Origin: Sediminicola sp.
GTDB taxonomy: Bacteria > Bacteroidota > Bacteroidia > Flavobacteriales > Flavobacteriaceae
Reading direction: 5' to 3'
Assembly: GCA_024643325.1 (NCBI GenBank)
Contig: JAHEND010000035.1
Coordinates: 1 to 64,000 of the forward strand
DNA: 64,000 nucleotides
Part shown: piece after piece, positions 51,681 through 62,872 of the stretch
Position numbering within the stretch: position 1 is the stretch's first letter
Layout of the letters: each line of letters starts with the position of its first letter
Notes under the pieces: model-generated
The model's database searches: none
What the model was told of the DNA's origin: nothing
Seen by the model: the letters and a program-made list of their open reading frames with translations, nothing else
Made by a program: the position numbers and the translations under genes

Positions 51681-53744
51681 TTACTCTGGATATGCAACCC
51701 TAAGGTGGTAGATATTAGTTAGTTTGCCTTTTAGGACCTTCTTAATTAATTCAATGTCTTTAAAGGTAATATTGGCATTTACAAACTGATTGGCCTGCAT
51801 TTGTCCTGTAATAATTTTTTCTACAAAGGCATCTATCTCTAAATAAGTAGGGTTTTTAAGACTTTTTGAGGCAGCTTCTACAGCGTCTGCCATCATGAGA
51901 ATAGCCGTTTCCTTTGAAAAAGGAAGAGGGCCTGGATAAGTAAATAAAGAAACGTCTACATTAGGTTGGGTCTCTTGCGCTTTTTTATAGAAATAGTACA
52001 CTTGAGTAGTTCCGTGGTGAACTCTAATAAAATCAATCAAGCGGTCCGGTAAATTGTGTTTTTTAGCTATTTCAATTCCATCTGTAACATGATCCAAAAT
52101 AATCTTAGCACTGTCCAAAGGATCCAATTCGTGGTGTGGGTTTACAGAAGTGATCTGATTTTCAGAAAAATAAGTAGGGTGGTTCATTTTTCCAATATCG
52201 TGGTATAGCGCCCCTACCCTTACAAGCATAGCATTAGCCCCTATTTCATTAGCAGCGGACTCTGCAAGATTAGCCACCTGTAGGGAGTGATGAAAAGTCC
52301 CTGGCGCTTTGTTAGAGAGTTCTTTTAAGAGTTTTGAATTAGTGTCTGAAAGTTCTAATAGAGACACCTCAGAGACCAGACCAAAGAGTTTCTCATAAAT
52401 GTAGATGAGGGGTTGGGCAAAGAGTGTTATCATTCCGTTTAAGGCGAAAAGGCCAAAAACCAGCCACTGTAAATTATTTATAGTACCTTCTTGAATGATA
52501 TGAAAGGAAAGATAACCCAACATATACACTATGGTAATTTGACCCACTGAAATAAATAAGTTGGCCCTCTTGTACAACTCGGTAACAGATAAAATGGTTA
52601 CAATACCGGCAATGGTTTGTAAAAAAACAAACTCAAAACTATTAGGTACTACAAACCCTAAAATAAGTACCGTGAGCACATGCACGAAAAGCCCTAAACG
52701 AGCGTCAAAAAACGTTTTAAGTATGAGGGGTAAAATACACAGCGGCACTACGTAAACATAAGTTTCGTTGTATTGCACCACAAGTGTGGTGAGCAGGACC
52801 ATGAGAACCACATTGGCCAGTATAAATGTAAGTTTGGTATTATCCCTATATATATGCGGCCTGTATTTGGCTAAAAACAAAAATAACATGACCATCACTA
52901 ATGCCACCAAAAGAGTATAACCAAATAAGATAATATAGTAATTGGCGTCTGACCATAAAACAGATTCATACTCTGATTTAAGGGAAAGTAGCACCTTGTA
53001 ATTTTCTTGTTCTACTACGGCTCCTTTGGCTATTATAAGTTTTCCCTTATCTACAAAACCCCTTGTTAACGACAGACTATTTATGGCTTCCGAAAGCGAT
53101 TTTTCCGTAAAGTCTTTGTTGTAAACCACATTAGGAACTAACACATCTAACAACAACTCTTCCGCAAAAGGAGCTTGACGCTTAAAAATTGGTGATTGGA
53201 TTTGGGATTGAATCAAAGGAAGTAGTTCAGGGATGCTTACAAAAGAGCTTACAATCCTTATACTGGCTGTATTATCTTGTAACAAATACAAACTATTTCC
53301 TAAGTTTTCTGTGGCATTTCTAGCCAGTAAACCTCGGGAATATATGCTGTCTAATACATCGAATAATACCCATTTAATTTGGGCAGTATCTTTTAGTGTT
53401 GGTTGGCTTTTTTTTAAATCAGCCAATGCGAGAGACAAATCTTCTTTTGACTTTAAAAGTAGGGAGTCATTCAAGGAAAAATAAGGAATGTGTTCGCGCC
53501 GAATAGTTTCTTTCTCCTCTGACAATTCCTCTGAGGTCTTTTTAACGCTAAAATCAAAGGGAGCATACAATGTCTCGTGCTGCCATGGTTTTCCCTTTTG
53601 AAACTCGTATTTAAACTTACCTCCTTTTGGAAAAAAATAAACCACCAAACCCACCGCCAATATATAAAGCAGGAATTTATAAAGTAGGGATTGGTTTTTA
53701 TAGAGGATATCTAGACTTTTAGCCATGAAATAAGTTTGATTCAA
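51681..53744 (-). CDS. 7TMR-HD phosphohydrolase (PgpH-like HDIG domain membrane protein)
   Basis: FHHSLQVANLAESAANEIGANAMLVRVGALYHDIGKMNHPTYFSENQ; multiple TM; likely start internal Met MAKSLDILYKNQ. Confidence 0.93.
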   Translation of the reverse strand: MNQTYFMAKSLDILYKNQSLLYKFLLYILAVGLVVYFFPKGGKFKYEFQKGKPWQHETLYAPFDFSVKKTSEELSEEKETIRREHIPYFSLNDSLLLKSKEDLSLALADLKKSQPTLKDTAQIKWVLFDVLDSIYSRGLLARNATENLGNSLYLLQDNTASIRIVSSFVSIPELLPLIQSQIQSPIFKRQAPFAEELLLDVLVPNVVYNKDFTEKSLSEAINSLSLTRGFVDKGKLIIAKGAVVEQENYKVLLSLKSEYESVLWSDANYYIILFGYTLLVALVMVMLFLFLAKYRPHIYRDNTKLTFILANVVLMVLLTTLVVQYNETYVYVVPLCILPLILKTFFDARLGLFVHVLTVLILGFVVPNSFEFVFLQTIAGIVTILSVTELYKRANLFISVGQITIVYMLGYLSFHIIQEGTINNLQWLVFGLFALNGMITLFAQPLIYIYEKLFGLVSEVSLLELSDTNSKLLKELSNKAPGTFHHSLQVANLAESAANEIGANAMLVRVGALYHDIGKMNHPTYFSENQITSVNPHHELDPLDSAKIILDHVTDGIEIAKKHNLPDRLIDFIRVHHGTTQVYYFYKKAQETQPNVDVSLFTYPGPLPFSKETAILMMADAVEAASKSLKNPTYLEIDAFVEKIITGQMQANQFVNANITFKDIELIKKVLKGKLTNIYHLRVAYPE

Positions 53745-53846
53745 AAATAGAAAAATAAACCCATACCGGCGTTATTTTAGTTTTTCTGCAGGTGGCTTTG
53801 CCACTAATTTTAGTATTTTTGGAGCAATACACTTTAAGATCATTCT

Positions 53847-55031
53847 ATGAAAGAAGTTGTCATTGTTTCCGCAGTAAGAACTCCCATTGGACGTTTTATG
53901 GGCGCTTTATCACAAATTGCTGCACCAGAACTGGGTGCCATTGCAATAAAAGGTGCTTTGGAACGTATTAATTTAGATCCAACCCAGGTGGGGGAAGTCA
54001 TTATGGGTCATGTGTTGCAAGCTGGAACAGGACAAGCACCTGCTAGGCAAGCGGCCATAAAAGCGGGAATTCCAAATACCGTTCCCTGTACTACCGTAAA
54101 TAAGGTATGTGCCTCTGGAATGAAAACCATTATGCAAGCTGCACAATCTATTGCGATTGGAGACCATGAGATCGTTATAGCAGGTGGTATGGAAAATATG
54201 AGCATGGCGCCCCATTTGCTGTCTATGCGAAATGGGCAAAAATTTGGCCCTACCTCCCTGGAAGACAGCATGCAAAAAGATGGCTTAGTAGACGCATACC
54301 AACAAACAGCTATGGGTGTTTTTGCAGACCAATGTGCCATAACTTACGAATGTTCAAGAGAAGATCAAGACCAGTTTGCCATTCAGTCCTACCAGCGTGC
54401 TAAAGCTGCCTGGGATGCCGGAAAATTTTCTAGTGAAATTGTTCCTGTGACAATACCACAGCGCAAAGGAGATCCTATTATTTTTAATACAGATGAGGAA
54501 TATAGCAATGTATTTATAGATAAAATATCATCCTTAAGACCGGCTTTTACTAAAGACGGTACTGTAACTGCTGCCAATGCTTCTACAATAAATGATGGGG
54601 CTGCTGCATTGGTGTTAATGAGCGCAGAAAAAGCAAAGTCCCTAGGACTTAGGCCTATGGCCACCATTAAAGGATACGCAGATGCTGCTTTGGAGCCTGA
54701 ATGGTTCACTATCGCACCTGCTAAAGCGCTTCCCAAAGCACTTTCAAAAGCTGGAATAAAACAATCTGAAATAGATTTCTTTGAATTTAATGAAGCCTTT
54801 TCAGTAGTTGGATTGGCCAATATGAAATTACTCAATATTCCAGACAGCAAAGTGAATATTTACGGAGGCGCCGTTTCTCTTGGCCACCCTTTGGGATGTT
54901 CAGGAACCAGAATTGTGGTAACACTCCTCCATGTGCTCGCCCAAGAGAAAGCGCGCTTTGGCGCAGCAGCCATTTGCAATGGCGGCGGCGGCGCCTCTGC
55001 CCTGGTGATCGAAAACAACTTAGAAGCCTAA
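53847..55031 (+). CDS. Acetyl-CoA acetyltransferase (thiolase)
   Basis: VVIVSAVRTPIGRFMGAL; CTTVNKVCASGMKTIMQAAQSI; GAVSLGHPLGCSGTRIVVTLLH. Confidence 0.95.
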   Translation: MKEVVIVSAVRTPIGRFMGALSQIAAPELGAIAIKGALERINLDPTQVGEVIMGHVLQAGTGQAPARQAAIKAGIPNTVPCTTVNKVCASGMKTIMQAAQSIAIGDHEIVIAGGMENMSMAPHLLSMRNGQKFGPTSLEDSMQKDGLVDAYQQTAMGVFADQCAITYECSREDQDQFAIQSYQRAKAAWDAGKFSSEIVPVTIPQRKGDPIIFNTDEEYSNVFIDKISSLRPAFTKDGTVTAANASTINDGAAALVLMSAEKAKSLGLRPMATIKGYADAALEPEWFTIAPAKALPKALSKAGIKQSEIDFFEFNEAFSVVGLANMKLLNIPDSKVNIYGGAVSLGHPLGCSGTRIVVTLLHVLAQEKARFGAAAICNGGGGASALVIENNLEA

Positions 55032-55034
55032 ATC

Positions 55035-55784
55035 ATGCGTTTTGGAATAGCAAAACTTTCTAATATAGCCTTAAGGAGCGCTCCAGATATGGAAAGTGCG
55101 ATTGTTACCATAGCCCATTACGGAGAAGGTTTTAAAATACTAGACCACAGAAAATTTTGGTTTAAGGTAAGAATGGCCTACGACCAAACTGAGGGTTGGG
55201 TAGAAAATTTACAGGTCTTGGAAATTTCACAGGACCAATATCAAAGCATTGAAGCGCAAACTCCTCACTATTGTCAAGAACTCACTGGTTTTATTCAAGA
55301 AGAAAACGGTGGCCTTATGCCCGTTCTATTGGGAGCTAACACTAGTCAATCTAAATTAATGTCCCATACATTTGAAGGAAACACAAAGGCTAAGGGGACT
55401 AAAAATGGGATAGTAAATACCGCTTTAATGTATTTAAACGCACCCCATCTTAAAGGAGGCACGCTTCCATTTGGTATAGACGCTTCGGGATTGAGCCAGA
55501 TGGCTTATAAACTCAATGGCTATTCATTGGCTAGAACAGCTGAATTACAATCCAAACAAGGAGACCCCCTGAGCTTTATTGAAGAATCAGAAGCTGGAGA
55601 TTTGGCATTCTTTGACAATGCAGAAGGGATCATAGATCACGTAGGCATTATACTCCCAGACCATCATATCATTCACTGCCATGGAAAAGTTCGCATAGAC
55701 CGAATAGACCACACAGGAATATTCAACAACGACACCAATCAGTACTCCCATTCCCTAAGGGTAATTAAAAAGATCATAACATAA
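55035..55784 (+). CDS. NlpC/P60 family C40 peptidase with SH3-like domain
   Basis: GGTLPFGIDASGLSQMAYKLNGYSLARTAELQSKQG...GDLAFFDNAEGIIDHVGIIL; note D-A-S in place of the usual D-C-S. Confidence 0.75.
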   Translation: MRFGIAKLSNIALRSAPDMESAIVTIAHYGEGFKILDHRKFWFKVRMAYDQTEGWVENLQVLEISQDQYQSIEAQTPHYCQELTGFIQEENGGLMPVLLGANTSQSKLMSHTFEGNTKAKGTKNGIVNTALMYLNAPHLKGGTLPFGIDASGLSQMAYKLNGYSLARTAELQSKQGDPLSFIEESEAGDLAFFDNAEGIIDHVGIILPDHHIIHCHGKVRIDRIDHTGIFNNDTNQYSHSLRVIKKIIT

Positions 55785-55806
55785 AATGATCTGAAAAATA
55801 AGATCA

Positions 55807-55841
55807 TAAAAAAAAGCCCTCCGTTGGAGGACTTTTTTTTA
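55807..55841. terminator. Bidirectional intrinsic terminator
   Basis: aaaaaaaagccctcc-gtt-ggaggactttttttt. Confidence 0.88.
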
Positions 55842-55862
55842 TACTAGTAAAGTGCTTAGCAG

Positions 55863-57125
55863 TTATTCTTCTAGTAATTTCTTAAGCCTCATATAGTTTA
55901 CATTGTCACCTAAAGCACCATAAATGTTCTTTAACTGACTCAATAAATCTGTATTATTATCATTTGCAGCCAATCCAGATTCTAAAGCTTCAGCAGCTTT
56001 CTTAAAGAAGGCCTGCTTTTCAGCCTTAAGCTCGTCATAACGGGCAATATCCTTTTTAGAACTTCCCAATTTATTCATCTCATCAATCAATGCGTTTCCT
56101 TCGTTCACAAAAGAAGTAGACAAATTTAAATATGCGTTAATGTAGGTAGGAGACAAATCAATGGCTTTCTGATATGCCGTTCTAGCTTCAGCAGGATTTC
56201 CCTGCTCCATATTAATCACCCCAATATTGTAAAATAAATCAGGATTTGTAGGATCTAATTCAGTAGCTTCATTCATAAGGCTCTTGAATTTTTCTTTTTC
56301 TCCTTGCTTAAAATATAAATTGGCTTGATTTAAAATAAGCCCAACATCATTAGGGTTTACTTCTCTAGCTTCAACATAGGCAGACATAGCTTTGTCGTCT
56401 TCGCCCAATTGAGTATAGATAAGAGCTATATTCTTAATGATTTCGTTAAATTTAGATGGCGTACGTTCATCTTTAGGCTCGTCATAAGCACCAGATTTAA
56501 CCATTAAATCTCTTTGAGATTTTGGCATTTCCTCACGCTCCCCTGTTTCAATATTTCTTGCAGAGAATTTTTCCTCACTACCGTCGTAGTTAATGTCTTT
56601 AAGCATATTGTAATACTTCAAAGACAATTCGTATTCATTTCCATTCACCGCACTACTCGCTGCATAGTACAAATAAATAGTATCTTGAGGACTCAATGAA
56701 TAGCTTAAAAACAACTTTTCAGCAGCATCTTTATACTTTTCTTCATTGTTGTCAGATACAGCCGCATTGACAATTTCAGAGGTCATAATAGCAAACTTCT
56801 GCTTAATATCTGCAGTGTACTTGGTTTTACCAGAAGCTGTTTCACTTTCCATAGCTTTGGTGTAAGCAGCTACTGCTTTGTCATAAGCAGAGAAATCTCC
56901 AGCCTTAGCTTGAATGGCATAAGCTTCTCCTTGTAAAAAGTAAAACTGGTTAACATATTTAGCCTCAGCATTGTCAATAGTGCTTGCAGCACCATCTAAA
57001 GCAGAAAGCACCGCTGCTGCATCTCCAGATTTAAGCGCCTTATTGGCTGCTTTAATTTCATCTTTCTGAGCAAAACCAGCAGTAGACATTCCAATAGCTG
57101 CTAATAATAATATTGTTTTTTTCAT
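55863..57125 (-). CDS. Tetratricopeptide repeat protein, exported
   Basis: Signal peptide; TPR motifs (NPDLFYNIGVINMEQGNPAEARTAYQKAIDLSPTYINAYLNLS). Confidence 0.9.
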   Translation of the reverse strand: MKKTILLLAAIGMSTAGFAQKDEIKAANKALKSGDAAAVLSALDGAASTIDNAEAKYVNQFYFLQGEAYAIQAKAGDFSAYDKAVAAYTKAMESETASGKTKYTADIKQKFAIMTSEIVNAAVSDNNEEKYKDAAEKLFLSYSLSPQDTIYLYYAASSAVNGNEYELSLKYYNMLKDINYDGSEEKFSARNIETGEREEMPKSQRDLMVKSGAYDEPKDERTPSKFNEIIKNIALIYTQLGEDDKAMSAYVEAREVNPNDVGLILNQANLYFKQGEKEKFKSLMNEATELDPTNPDLFYNIGVINMEQGNPAEARTAYQKAIDLSPTYINAYLNLSTSFVNEGNALIDEMNKLGSSKKDIARYDELKAEKQAFFKKAAEALESGLAANDNNTDLLSQLKNIYGALGDNVNYMRLKKLLEE

Positions 57126-57172
57126 TGTTAATGTTTTATAATAATTTTATGAGCAGGTAAAAATAATCAAAT

Positions 57173-59722
57173 TTAAGATTCAGACCCTGTTTCTTCACTA
57201 TTTTCTTGAGTGGCTTCTGGTGTGTCTGAAGGAGCATGAGTGCTTGCGCCAGAATCCTGTAATTCCTCAGAAAGAATATCTTCTTCTTCTTTCATCACTT
57301 TAGCTACTGCAGCAATAGAATCGTTTTCTCTAATATTAATTAATTTAACACCTTGGGTAGCTCTACCCATGACACGCAAGTCTTCTACACCCAATCTAAT
57401 GGCAATACCAGATTTATTTATAATCATGAGGTCATCTGAATCTGTTACATTTTTAATCGCAACAAGCCCACCTGTTTTCTCGGTAATAGAAATGGTTTTA
57501 ACTCCTTTTCCGCCACGGTTAGTCACACGGTAGTCTTCCATAGAAGAACGTTTCCCATAACCTTTTTCAGAAACCACTAAAATATTGTCATCTTCATTGT
57601 GGACTGTTATCATTCCAATTACCTCATCTTGGTCATCTGCTAAACTCACCCCTCTTACGCCAGAAGCTCCCCTACCCATTGGTCGGGTTTTGCTCTCTTC
57701 AAAGCGAATGGCTTTACCAGATTTAAGGCCTAGGAACACTTGGCTAGTTCCAGTCGTTAATTTAGCCTCTAAAAGCTCATCGCCCTCTCTAACTCCAATG
57801 GCATTAATACCATTCGTTCTGGGTCTAGAATACTGCTCTAATGATGTTTTCTTTACAATTCCCTTTTTAGTGGCCATGATCACATAATGACTGTTCACAT
57901 ACTCCTCATCCTTAAGATCTTGGGTACAAATAAAGGCTTTCACCTTGTCATCCTGAGTAATATTAATCAAGTTTTGAATAGCCCTACCCTTAGAGGTTTT
58001 AGAGCCTTCTGGGATTTCATACACACGCATCCAGAAACACTTTCCACTTTGGGTAAAGAACAACATATATTGGTGATTGGTACCCACAAATAGGTGCTCC
58101 AAGAAATCTTCATTTCTTGTTGCCGATGCCTTTTGCCCTACACCCCCTCTATTCTGAGTCTTGTACTCAGAAAGTGGCGTTCTCTTAATATAACCTGCAT
58201 GAGAAATGGTAATCACCACCTGCTCATCTGGAATCATGTCTTCTATACTAAGGCTTCCTCCAGCATAGTTTATCTCAGAACGGCGTTCGTCTCCATACTT
58301 GGCTTTCACCTCCTGGAGTTCCTCTTTGATAATCGTCATTCTGCGCTCCTTATCTGCTAAAATATCTTTAAGATCTGCAATGGTAGCAATAATATCGTTG
58401 TACTCGTTTCTTAACTTATCTTGTTCAAGGCCTGTCAATTGACGCAAACGCATTTCTACAATAGCCTTTGCTTGAATTTCAGACAATTTAAAACGCTCCA
58501 TTAAGGATTCTCTAGCCTCATCTGGACTTGAAGAAGCTCTAATGAGCTTAATAACCTCGTCTATATTGTCTGAAGCGATAATTAAGCCTTCTAGGATGTG
58601 AGCCCTATCTTCTGCTTTCTTTAATTCAAATTGGGTTCTTCGCACCACAACTTCATGTCTGTGCTCCACAAAATAGTGGATCATTTCCTTGACATTTAAT
58701 TGCTGAGGTCTTCCATTGACAAGTGCAATATTATTGACACTAAAAGAAGATTGGAGTGAAGTGTATTTATACAGGGTATTTAATACAATATTTGGAATAG
58801 CATCTCTTTTTAATATATAGACAATACGCATTCCATTTCTATCGGATTCGTCCCTAATAGTGGCAATACCATCAATTTTCTTTTCATTGACCAAGTCTGC
58901 CGTTTTCTTGATCATGTCTGCCTTATTCACTTGATAAGGAATCTCCGTCACAATTATACACTCCCTACCTTGAACTTCTTCTATGACAGCCTTGGCACGA
59001 ACAACAACTCTACCCCTTCCAGTATGAAAAGCTTCTTTCACCCCTTCATATCCAAAGATCACCCCACCTGTAGGAAAATCTGGTGCCTTGATATGGGTAA
59101 TGAGTTCATCTATTTCAATGTTAGGGTTCTCTATATAGGCTACAGTTCCGTCTATTACCTCAGAGAGGTTGTGCGGTGGCATATTGGTTGCCATTCCTAC
59201 TGCAATTCCAGAAGCACCATTTACCAATAGGTTGGGAATTCTAGTAGGCAGTACTTTGGGCTCTTCTAAAGTGTCGTCAAAGTTCAACTGATGATCTACG
59301 GTATCCTTATCAATATCTATAAGCATGTCGTCTGCAATCTTTCGCATACGGGCTTCCGTATAACGCATGGCTGCAGGACTGTCTCCGTCAATGGAACCAA
59401 AATTACCCTGACCGTCTACGAGCATATAACGTAAACTCCATTCTTGTGCCATACGCACCATAGTGTCATATACTGAGGTATCTCCGTGTGGGTGATACTT
59501 ACCCAAAACTTCTCCAACAATTCTCGCAGATTTTTTATGGGCACTTGTTGCTCTAACACCCAACTCATGCATGCCAAACAACACCCTTCGATGTACCGGT
59601 TTTAAACCATCTCTTACATCTGGTAAGGCACGTGATACAATCACCGACATAGAATAATCTATGTAGGCAGACTTCATTTCTTCGTCTATGTTAATTGGAA
59701 TTAATTTTTCTCCTTCTGCCAT
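57173..59722 (-). CDS. gyrA: DNA gyrase subunit A
   Basis: [55 protein letters not shown]. Confidence 0.97.
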   Translation of the reverse strand: MAEGEKLIPINIDEEMKSAYIDYSMSVIVSRALPDVRDGLKPVHRRVLFGMHELGVRATSAHKKSARIVGEVLGKYHPHGDTSVYDTMVRMAQEWSLRYMLVDGQGNFGSIDGDSPAAMRYTEARMRKIADDMLIDIDKDTVDHQLNFDDTLEEPKVLPTRIPNLLVNGASGIAVGMATNMPPHNLSEVIDGTVAYIENPNIEIDELITHIKAPDFPTGGVIFGYEGVKEAFHTGRGRVVVRAKAVIEEVQGRECIIVTEIPYQVNKADMIKKTADLVNEKKIDGIATIRDESDRNGMRIVYILKRDAIPNIVLNTLYKYTSLQSSFSVNNIALVNGRPQQLNVKEMIHYFVEHRHEVVVRRTQFELKKAEDRAHILEGLIIASDNIDEVIKLIRASSSPDEARESLMERFKLSEIQAKAIVEMRLRQLTGLEQDKLRNEYNDIIATIADLKDILADKERRMTIIKEELQEVKAKYGDERRSEINYAGGSLSIEDMIPDEQVVITISHAGYIKRTPLSEYKTQNRGGVGQKASATRNEDFLEHLFVGTNHQYMLFFTQSGKCFWMRVYEIPEGSKTSKGRAIQNLINITQDDKVKAFICTQDLKDEEYVNSHYVIMATKKGIVKKTSLEQYSRPRTNGINAIGVREGDELLEAKLTTGTSQVFLGLKSGKAIRFEESKTRPMGRGASGVRGVSLADDQDEVIGMITVHNEDDNILVVSEKGYGKRSSMEDYRVTNRGGKGVKTISITEKTGGLVAIKNVTDSDDLMIINKSGIAIRLGVEDLRVMGRATQGVKLINIRENDSIAAVAKVMKEEEDILSEELQDSGASTHAPSDTPEATQENSEETGSES

Positions 59723-59823
59723 ATTAAAAAGCTATTCATTATTCATTAAAAAATCAAGCCAATATACATAATTTGGATGCTTTAGAAGATGTTAAAAAGC
59801 ACTTTATTAAATAATTTATTAAC

Positions 59824-59906
59824 ATATATGACAGGACAAATAGTTAATAAAATAGCGCTAACTCGCTTGTACAAGCAAATGATTTTTTGTCAATTGTGTC
59901 ATATAT
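59824..59906. promoter_or_regulatory. Nested palindrome/inverted repeat in gyrA-clpC divergent intergenic region
   Basis: atatatgaca (59824-59833) / tgtcatatat (59897-59906) flanking the 12-bp palindrome gcttgtacaagc (59865-59876). Confidence 0.55.
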
Positions 59907-59977
59907 TACAAAAAGGAATAGTATTTGTAAATAAGTGCTAAAAAGATTTAGTATTTTTGAGTATAAACAACTGGTTT

Positions 59978-62533
59978 ATGGATGATAATTTTTCACCTAG
60001 AGTAAAAGACGTAATAGCCTACAGTAAAGAAGAAGCCCTTAGATTAGGACATGACTTTATTGGAACGGAGCACCTAATGTTGGGTTTATTAAGAGATGGT
60101 GGCGGAAAAGCCATTAGCATCTTAGACGCCTTATCAGTAGACTTAGAACACCTGAGAAGAAAGGTAGAAATACTTAGTCCAGCAAATCCAAACCCAAGTT
60201 TGGTACATCAGGACAAGAAGAATCTCCACCTAACCAGACAAGCAGAAAGAGCCTTAAAAACTACTTTCTTAGAAGCCAAACTATTTCAGAGTACGGCAAT
60301 TAATACGGCGCATTTGTTGTTGTGTATTCTCAGAAACGAGAATGACCCTACTACTAAATTGTTGCAAAAAATGATGGTAGACTACGACGGTGTAAAAGAG
60401 CAATTTAAATCTATGATCACTTCAGACGACGATTATACCAGTGGGCCAACTGAGGCTTCTTTCTCAAGTGAGTCTGACTCAGAAGAAGCTGCAGGAGAAT
60501 CTTTTGGAGGTGGCACAACTGCCAACAAGTCAGGTAAAAAATCAAAAACTCCTGTTCTTGACAACTTTGGTAGAGACCTCACCCAGATGGCTGAAGAAAA
60601 CCGCTTAGATCCTGTGGTAGGTAGACAAAAGGAAATAGAGCGTGTGTCTCAAATTTTAAGTCGCAGAAAGAAAAATAACCCCCTATTAATCGGTGAACCC
60701 GGAGTGGGTAAAAGTGCCATTGCAGAAGGTTTGGCGCTTAGAATCATACAAAAAAAGGTCTCAAGGGTACTGTTCAACAAAAGGGTGGTTACTTTAGACT
60801 TAGCCTCCTTAGTAGCGGGCACAAAATACCGTGGTCAATTCGAAGAGCGTATGAAAGCGGTCATGAACGAATTGGAAAAAAATGACGATATTATTTTATT
60901 TATAGATGAAATTCACACCATAGTTGGTGCGGGTGGTGCTACGGGAAGTTTAGACGCTTCTAATATGTTTAAACCAGCCCTAGCCAGGGGAGAGATACAA
61001 TGTATTGGTGCCACAACCTTAGATGAATTTAGACAACACATAGAAAAAGATGGTGCCTTGGAAAGAAGGTTTCAAAAAGTCATTGTGGAACCTACCTCTG
61101 TAGAAGAAACCATCGAAATTCTTAAAAATATTAAACCCAAGTATGAAGACCACCACAATGTTAACTATACTGATGAAGCATTAGAAGCATGTGTGACGCT
61201 TACGGACCGCTATATTACGGATCGCTTCTTACCAGACAAGGCTATTGACGCCCTAGATGAAGTGGGCTCAAGAGTTCATATTACCAATATGAATGTACCC
61301 AAACAGATTGTTAGTTTAGAAAACCAGTTAGAAACTGTTAGGGAAGAAAAGAACACTGTGGTGAAAAAGCAGCGTTATGAAGAGGCTGCCAAACTCCGTG
61401 ACGACGAGAAAAAACTAGAAAAAGCACTTCAAGACGCTCAAGATAAATGGGAAGAAGAGAGTAAATTACATAAAGAAGTCGTTACAGATAACCATGTGGC
61501 AGATGTAGTTTCTATGATGAGTGGTATTCCTGTTACTAAAATTGCACAAGCAGAAAGCACAAAGTTGGCTAAATTACCTGAGATTATTCAAGAAGCTGTA
61601 ATTGGTCAGAACGAAGCAGTTGCAAAAGTAGCCAAGGCCATTCAAAGAAATAGGGCTGGATTAAAAGACCCTAATAAACCCATCGGATCTTTTATATTTT
61701 TAGGACAGACCGGTGTAGGAAAAACTCAATTGGCTAAAGTATTGGCAAAGGAATTGTTTGACTCTGAAGAATCGCTCATTCGTATAGACATGAGTGAATA
61801 CATGGAGAAATTTGCCATTTCTAGATTAATTGGTTCCCCTCCGGGCTATGTGGGTTATGAAGAAGGTGGGCAGTTAACTGAAAAAGTAAGGCGGAAACCT
61901 TATGCTGTGGTACTTTTAGATGAGGTAGAAAAAGCACATCCAGATGTGTTTAACACCATGCTTCAAGTCTTAGACGACGGTTATTTAACAGATAGTTTAG
62001 GACGTAAGATTGATTTTAGAAATACCATTATTATCATGACCTCTAATATTGGGTCTAGGCAACTTAAAGACTTTGGTCAAGGGGTTGGTTTTGGTACCGC
62101 ATCTATGAAATCTCAATCTGAAAAACACAATAAAGGCGTCATAGAAAATGCCCTTAAAAAGGCATTTGCTCCTGAATTTTTGAACAGAATAGACGACATT
62201 GTTATTTTTAACGCTCTGGAACAGGAAGACATTCATTTGATCATTGATATTGAGTTAAAGAAGTTATTTAAGAGAATTGAAAGACTTGGCTACCAATTGA
62301 AACTGTCCAAAAAGGCTAAAGATTTTATTGCTGAAAAAGGATTTGACAAACAGTTTGGCGCAAGACCACTAAAAAGAGCCATTCAAAAGTATATTGAAGA
62401 CAGTTTGGCGGAGCAGATAGTCAATGCTAATTTGGTCTCAGGAGACACCATTTCATTGGACAGAGATGCCAGTGATGATGAAAAACTAAAGGTTACCATT
62501 AAAAAAGCAGAAGAGTCATCTGAAGCCTCTTAA
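59978..62533 (+). CDS. clpC: ATP-dependent Clp protease ATP-binding subunit ClpC
   Basis: [38 protein letters not shown]; two AAA+ domains [13 protein letters not shown] and [17 protein letters not shown] region. ATG at 59978 preferred over the TTG at 59957. Confidence 0.96.
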   Translation: MDDNFSPRVKDVIAYSKEEALRLGHDFIGTEHLMLGLLRDGGGKAISILDALSVDLEHLRRKVEILSPANPNPSLVHQDKKNLHLTRQAERALKTTFLEAKLFQSTAINTAHLLLCILRNENDPTTKLLQKMMVDYDGVKEQFKSMITSDDDYTSGPTEASFSSESDSEEAAGESFGGGTTANKSGKKSKTPVLDNFGRDLTQMAEENRLDPVVGRQKEIERVSQILSRRKKNNPLLIGEPGVGKSAIAEGLALRIIQKKVSRVLFNKRVVTLDLASLVAGTKYRGQFEERMKAVMNELEKNDDIILFIDEIHTIVGAGGATGSLDASNMFKPALARGEIQCIGATTLDEFRQHIEKDGALERRFQKVIVEPTSVEETIEILKNIKPKYEDHHNVNYTDEALEACVTLTDRYITDRFLPDKAIDALDEVGSRVHITNMNVPKQIVSLENQLETVREEKNTVVKKQRYEEAAKLRDDEKKLEKALQDAQDKWEEESKLHKEVVTDNHVADVVSMMSGIPVTKIAQAESTKLAKLPEIIQEAVIGQNEAVAKVAKAIQRNRAGLKDPNKPIGSFIFLGQTGVGKTQLAKVLAKELFDSEESLIRIDMSEYMEKFAISRLIGSPPGYVGYEEGGQLTEKVRRKPYAVVLLDEVEKAHPDVFNTMLQVLDDGYLTDSLGRKIDFRNTIIIMTSNIGSRQLKDFGQGVGFGTASMKSQSEKHNKGVIENALKKAFAPEFLNRIDDIVIFNALEQEDIHLIIDIELKKLFKRIERLGYQLKLSKKAKDFIAEKGFDKQFGARPLKRAIQKYIEDSLAEQIVNANLVSGDTISLDRDASDDEKLKVTIKKAEESSEAS

Positions 62534-62554
62534 TGGAAACATATACAGCCTGTC

Positions 62555-62586
62555 AAAAAAGCCGCTCCGTTTGAGCGGCTTTTTTG
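62555..62586. terminator. Bidirectional intrinsic terminator
   Basis: aaaaaagccgctc-cgttt-gagcggctttttt. Confidence 0.92.
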
Positions 62587-62695
62587 ATATACCTCCATTT
62601 TAGCGTATATATCTATAAATTCTCATCAAAAAGTATCTAAAATTACACATCTACTAAAAATAAGTGTTTTACAATGCTCAGGTGGTGCATTTGTT

Positions 62696-62703
62696 TATAT
62701 TTG
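62696..62703 (+). promoter_or_regulatory. TANNTTTG -7 element of a Bacteroidetes-type promoter
   Basis: tatatttg about 20 nt upstream of the leader ORF start; no clear -33 TTTG, only tttt. Confidence 0.5.
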
Positions 62704-62722
62704 ATTTATAAATCATCAAAGC

Positions 62723-62818
62723 ATGCCATTTTCACTTCGTATTGAAACTACAGGCACTCGTAATCTAACGAGCACATTTGCTATGACTACTACTACAGGA
62801 ACCCCTTTGGGGTACTAG
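62723..62818 (+). CDS. Threonine-rich leader peptide MPFSLRIETTGTRNLTSTFAMTTTTGTPLGY (putative thr operon attenuator leader)
   Basis: 31-aa ORF with 10 Thr, 54 nt upstream of thrA; overlaps small hairpin accccttt-ggggt. Confidence 0.75.
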   Translation: MPFSLRIETTGTRNLTSTFAMTTTTGTPLGY

Positions 62819-62872
62819 ATGATTACTTCCGCAACCTATTTATTTATTTATTTTATTTTTAAAAACTAACCC

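Noticed and set aside
54008-54850. Minus-strand ORFs 54008..54340 and 54389..54850
   Set aside because: Antisense shadow ORFs within the thiolase gene.
57240-58360. Plus-strand ORFs within gyrA
   Set aside because: Antisense to a confident housekeeping gene; compositions look like shadow translations.
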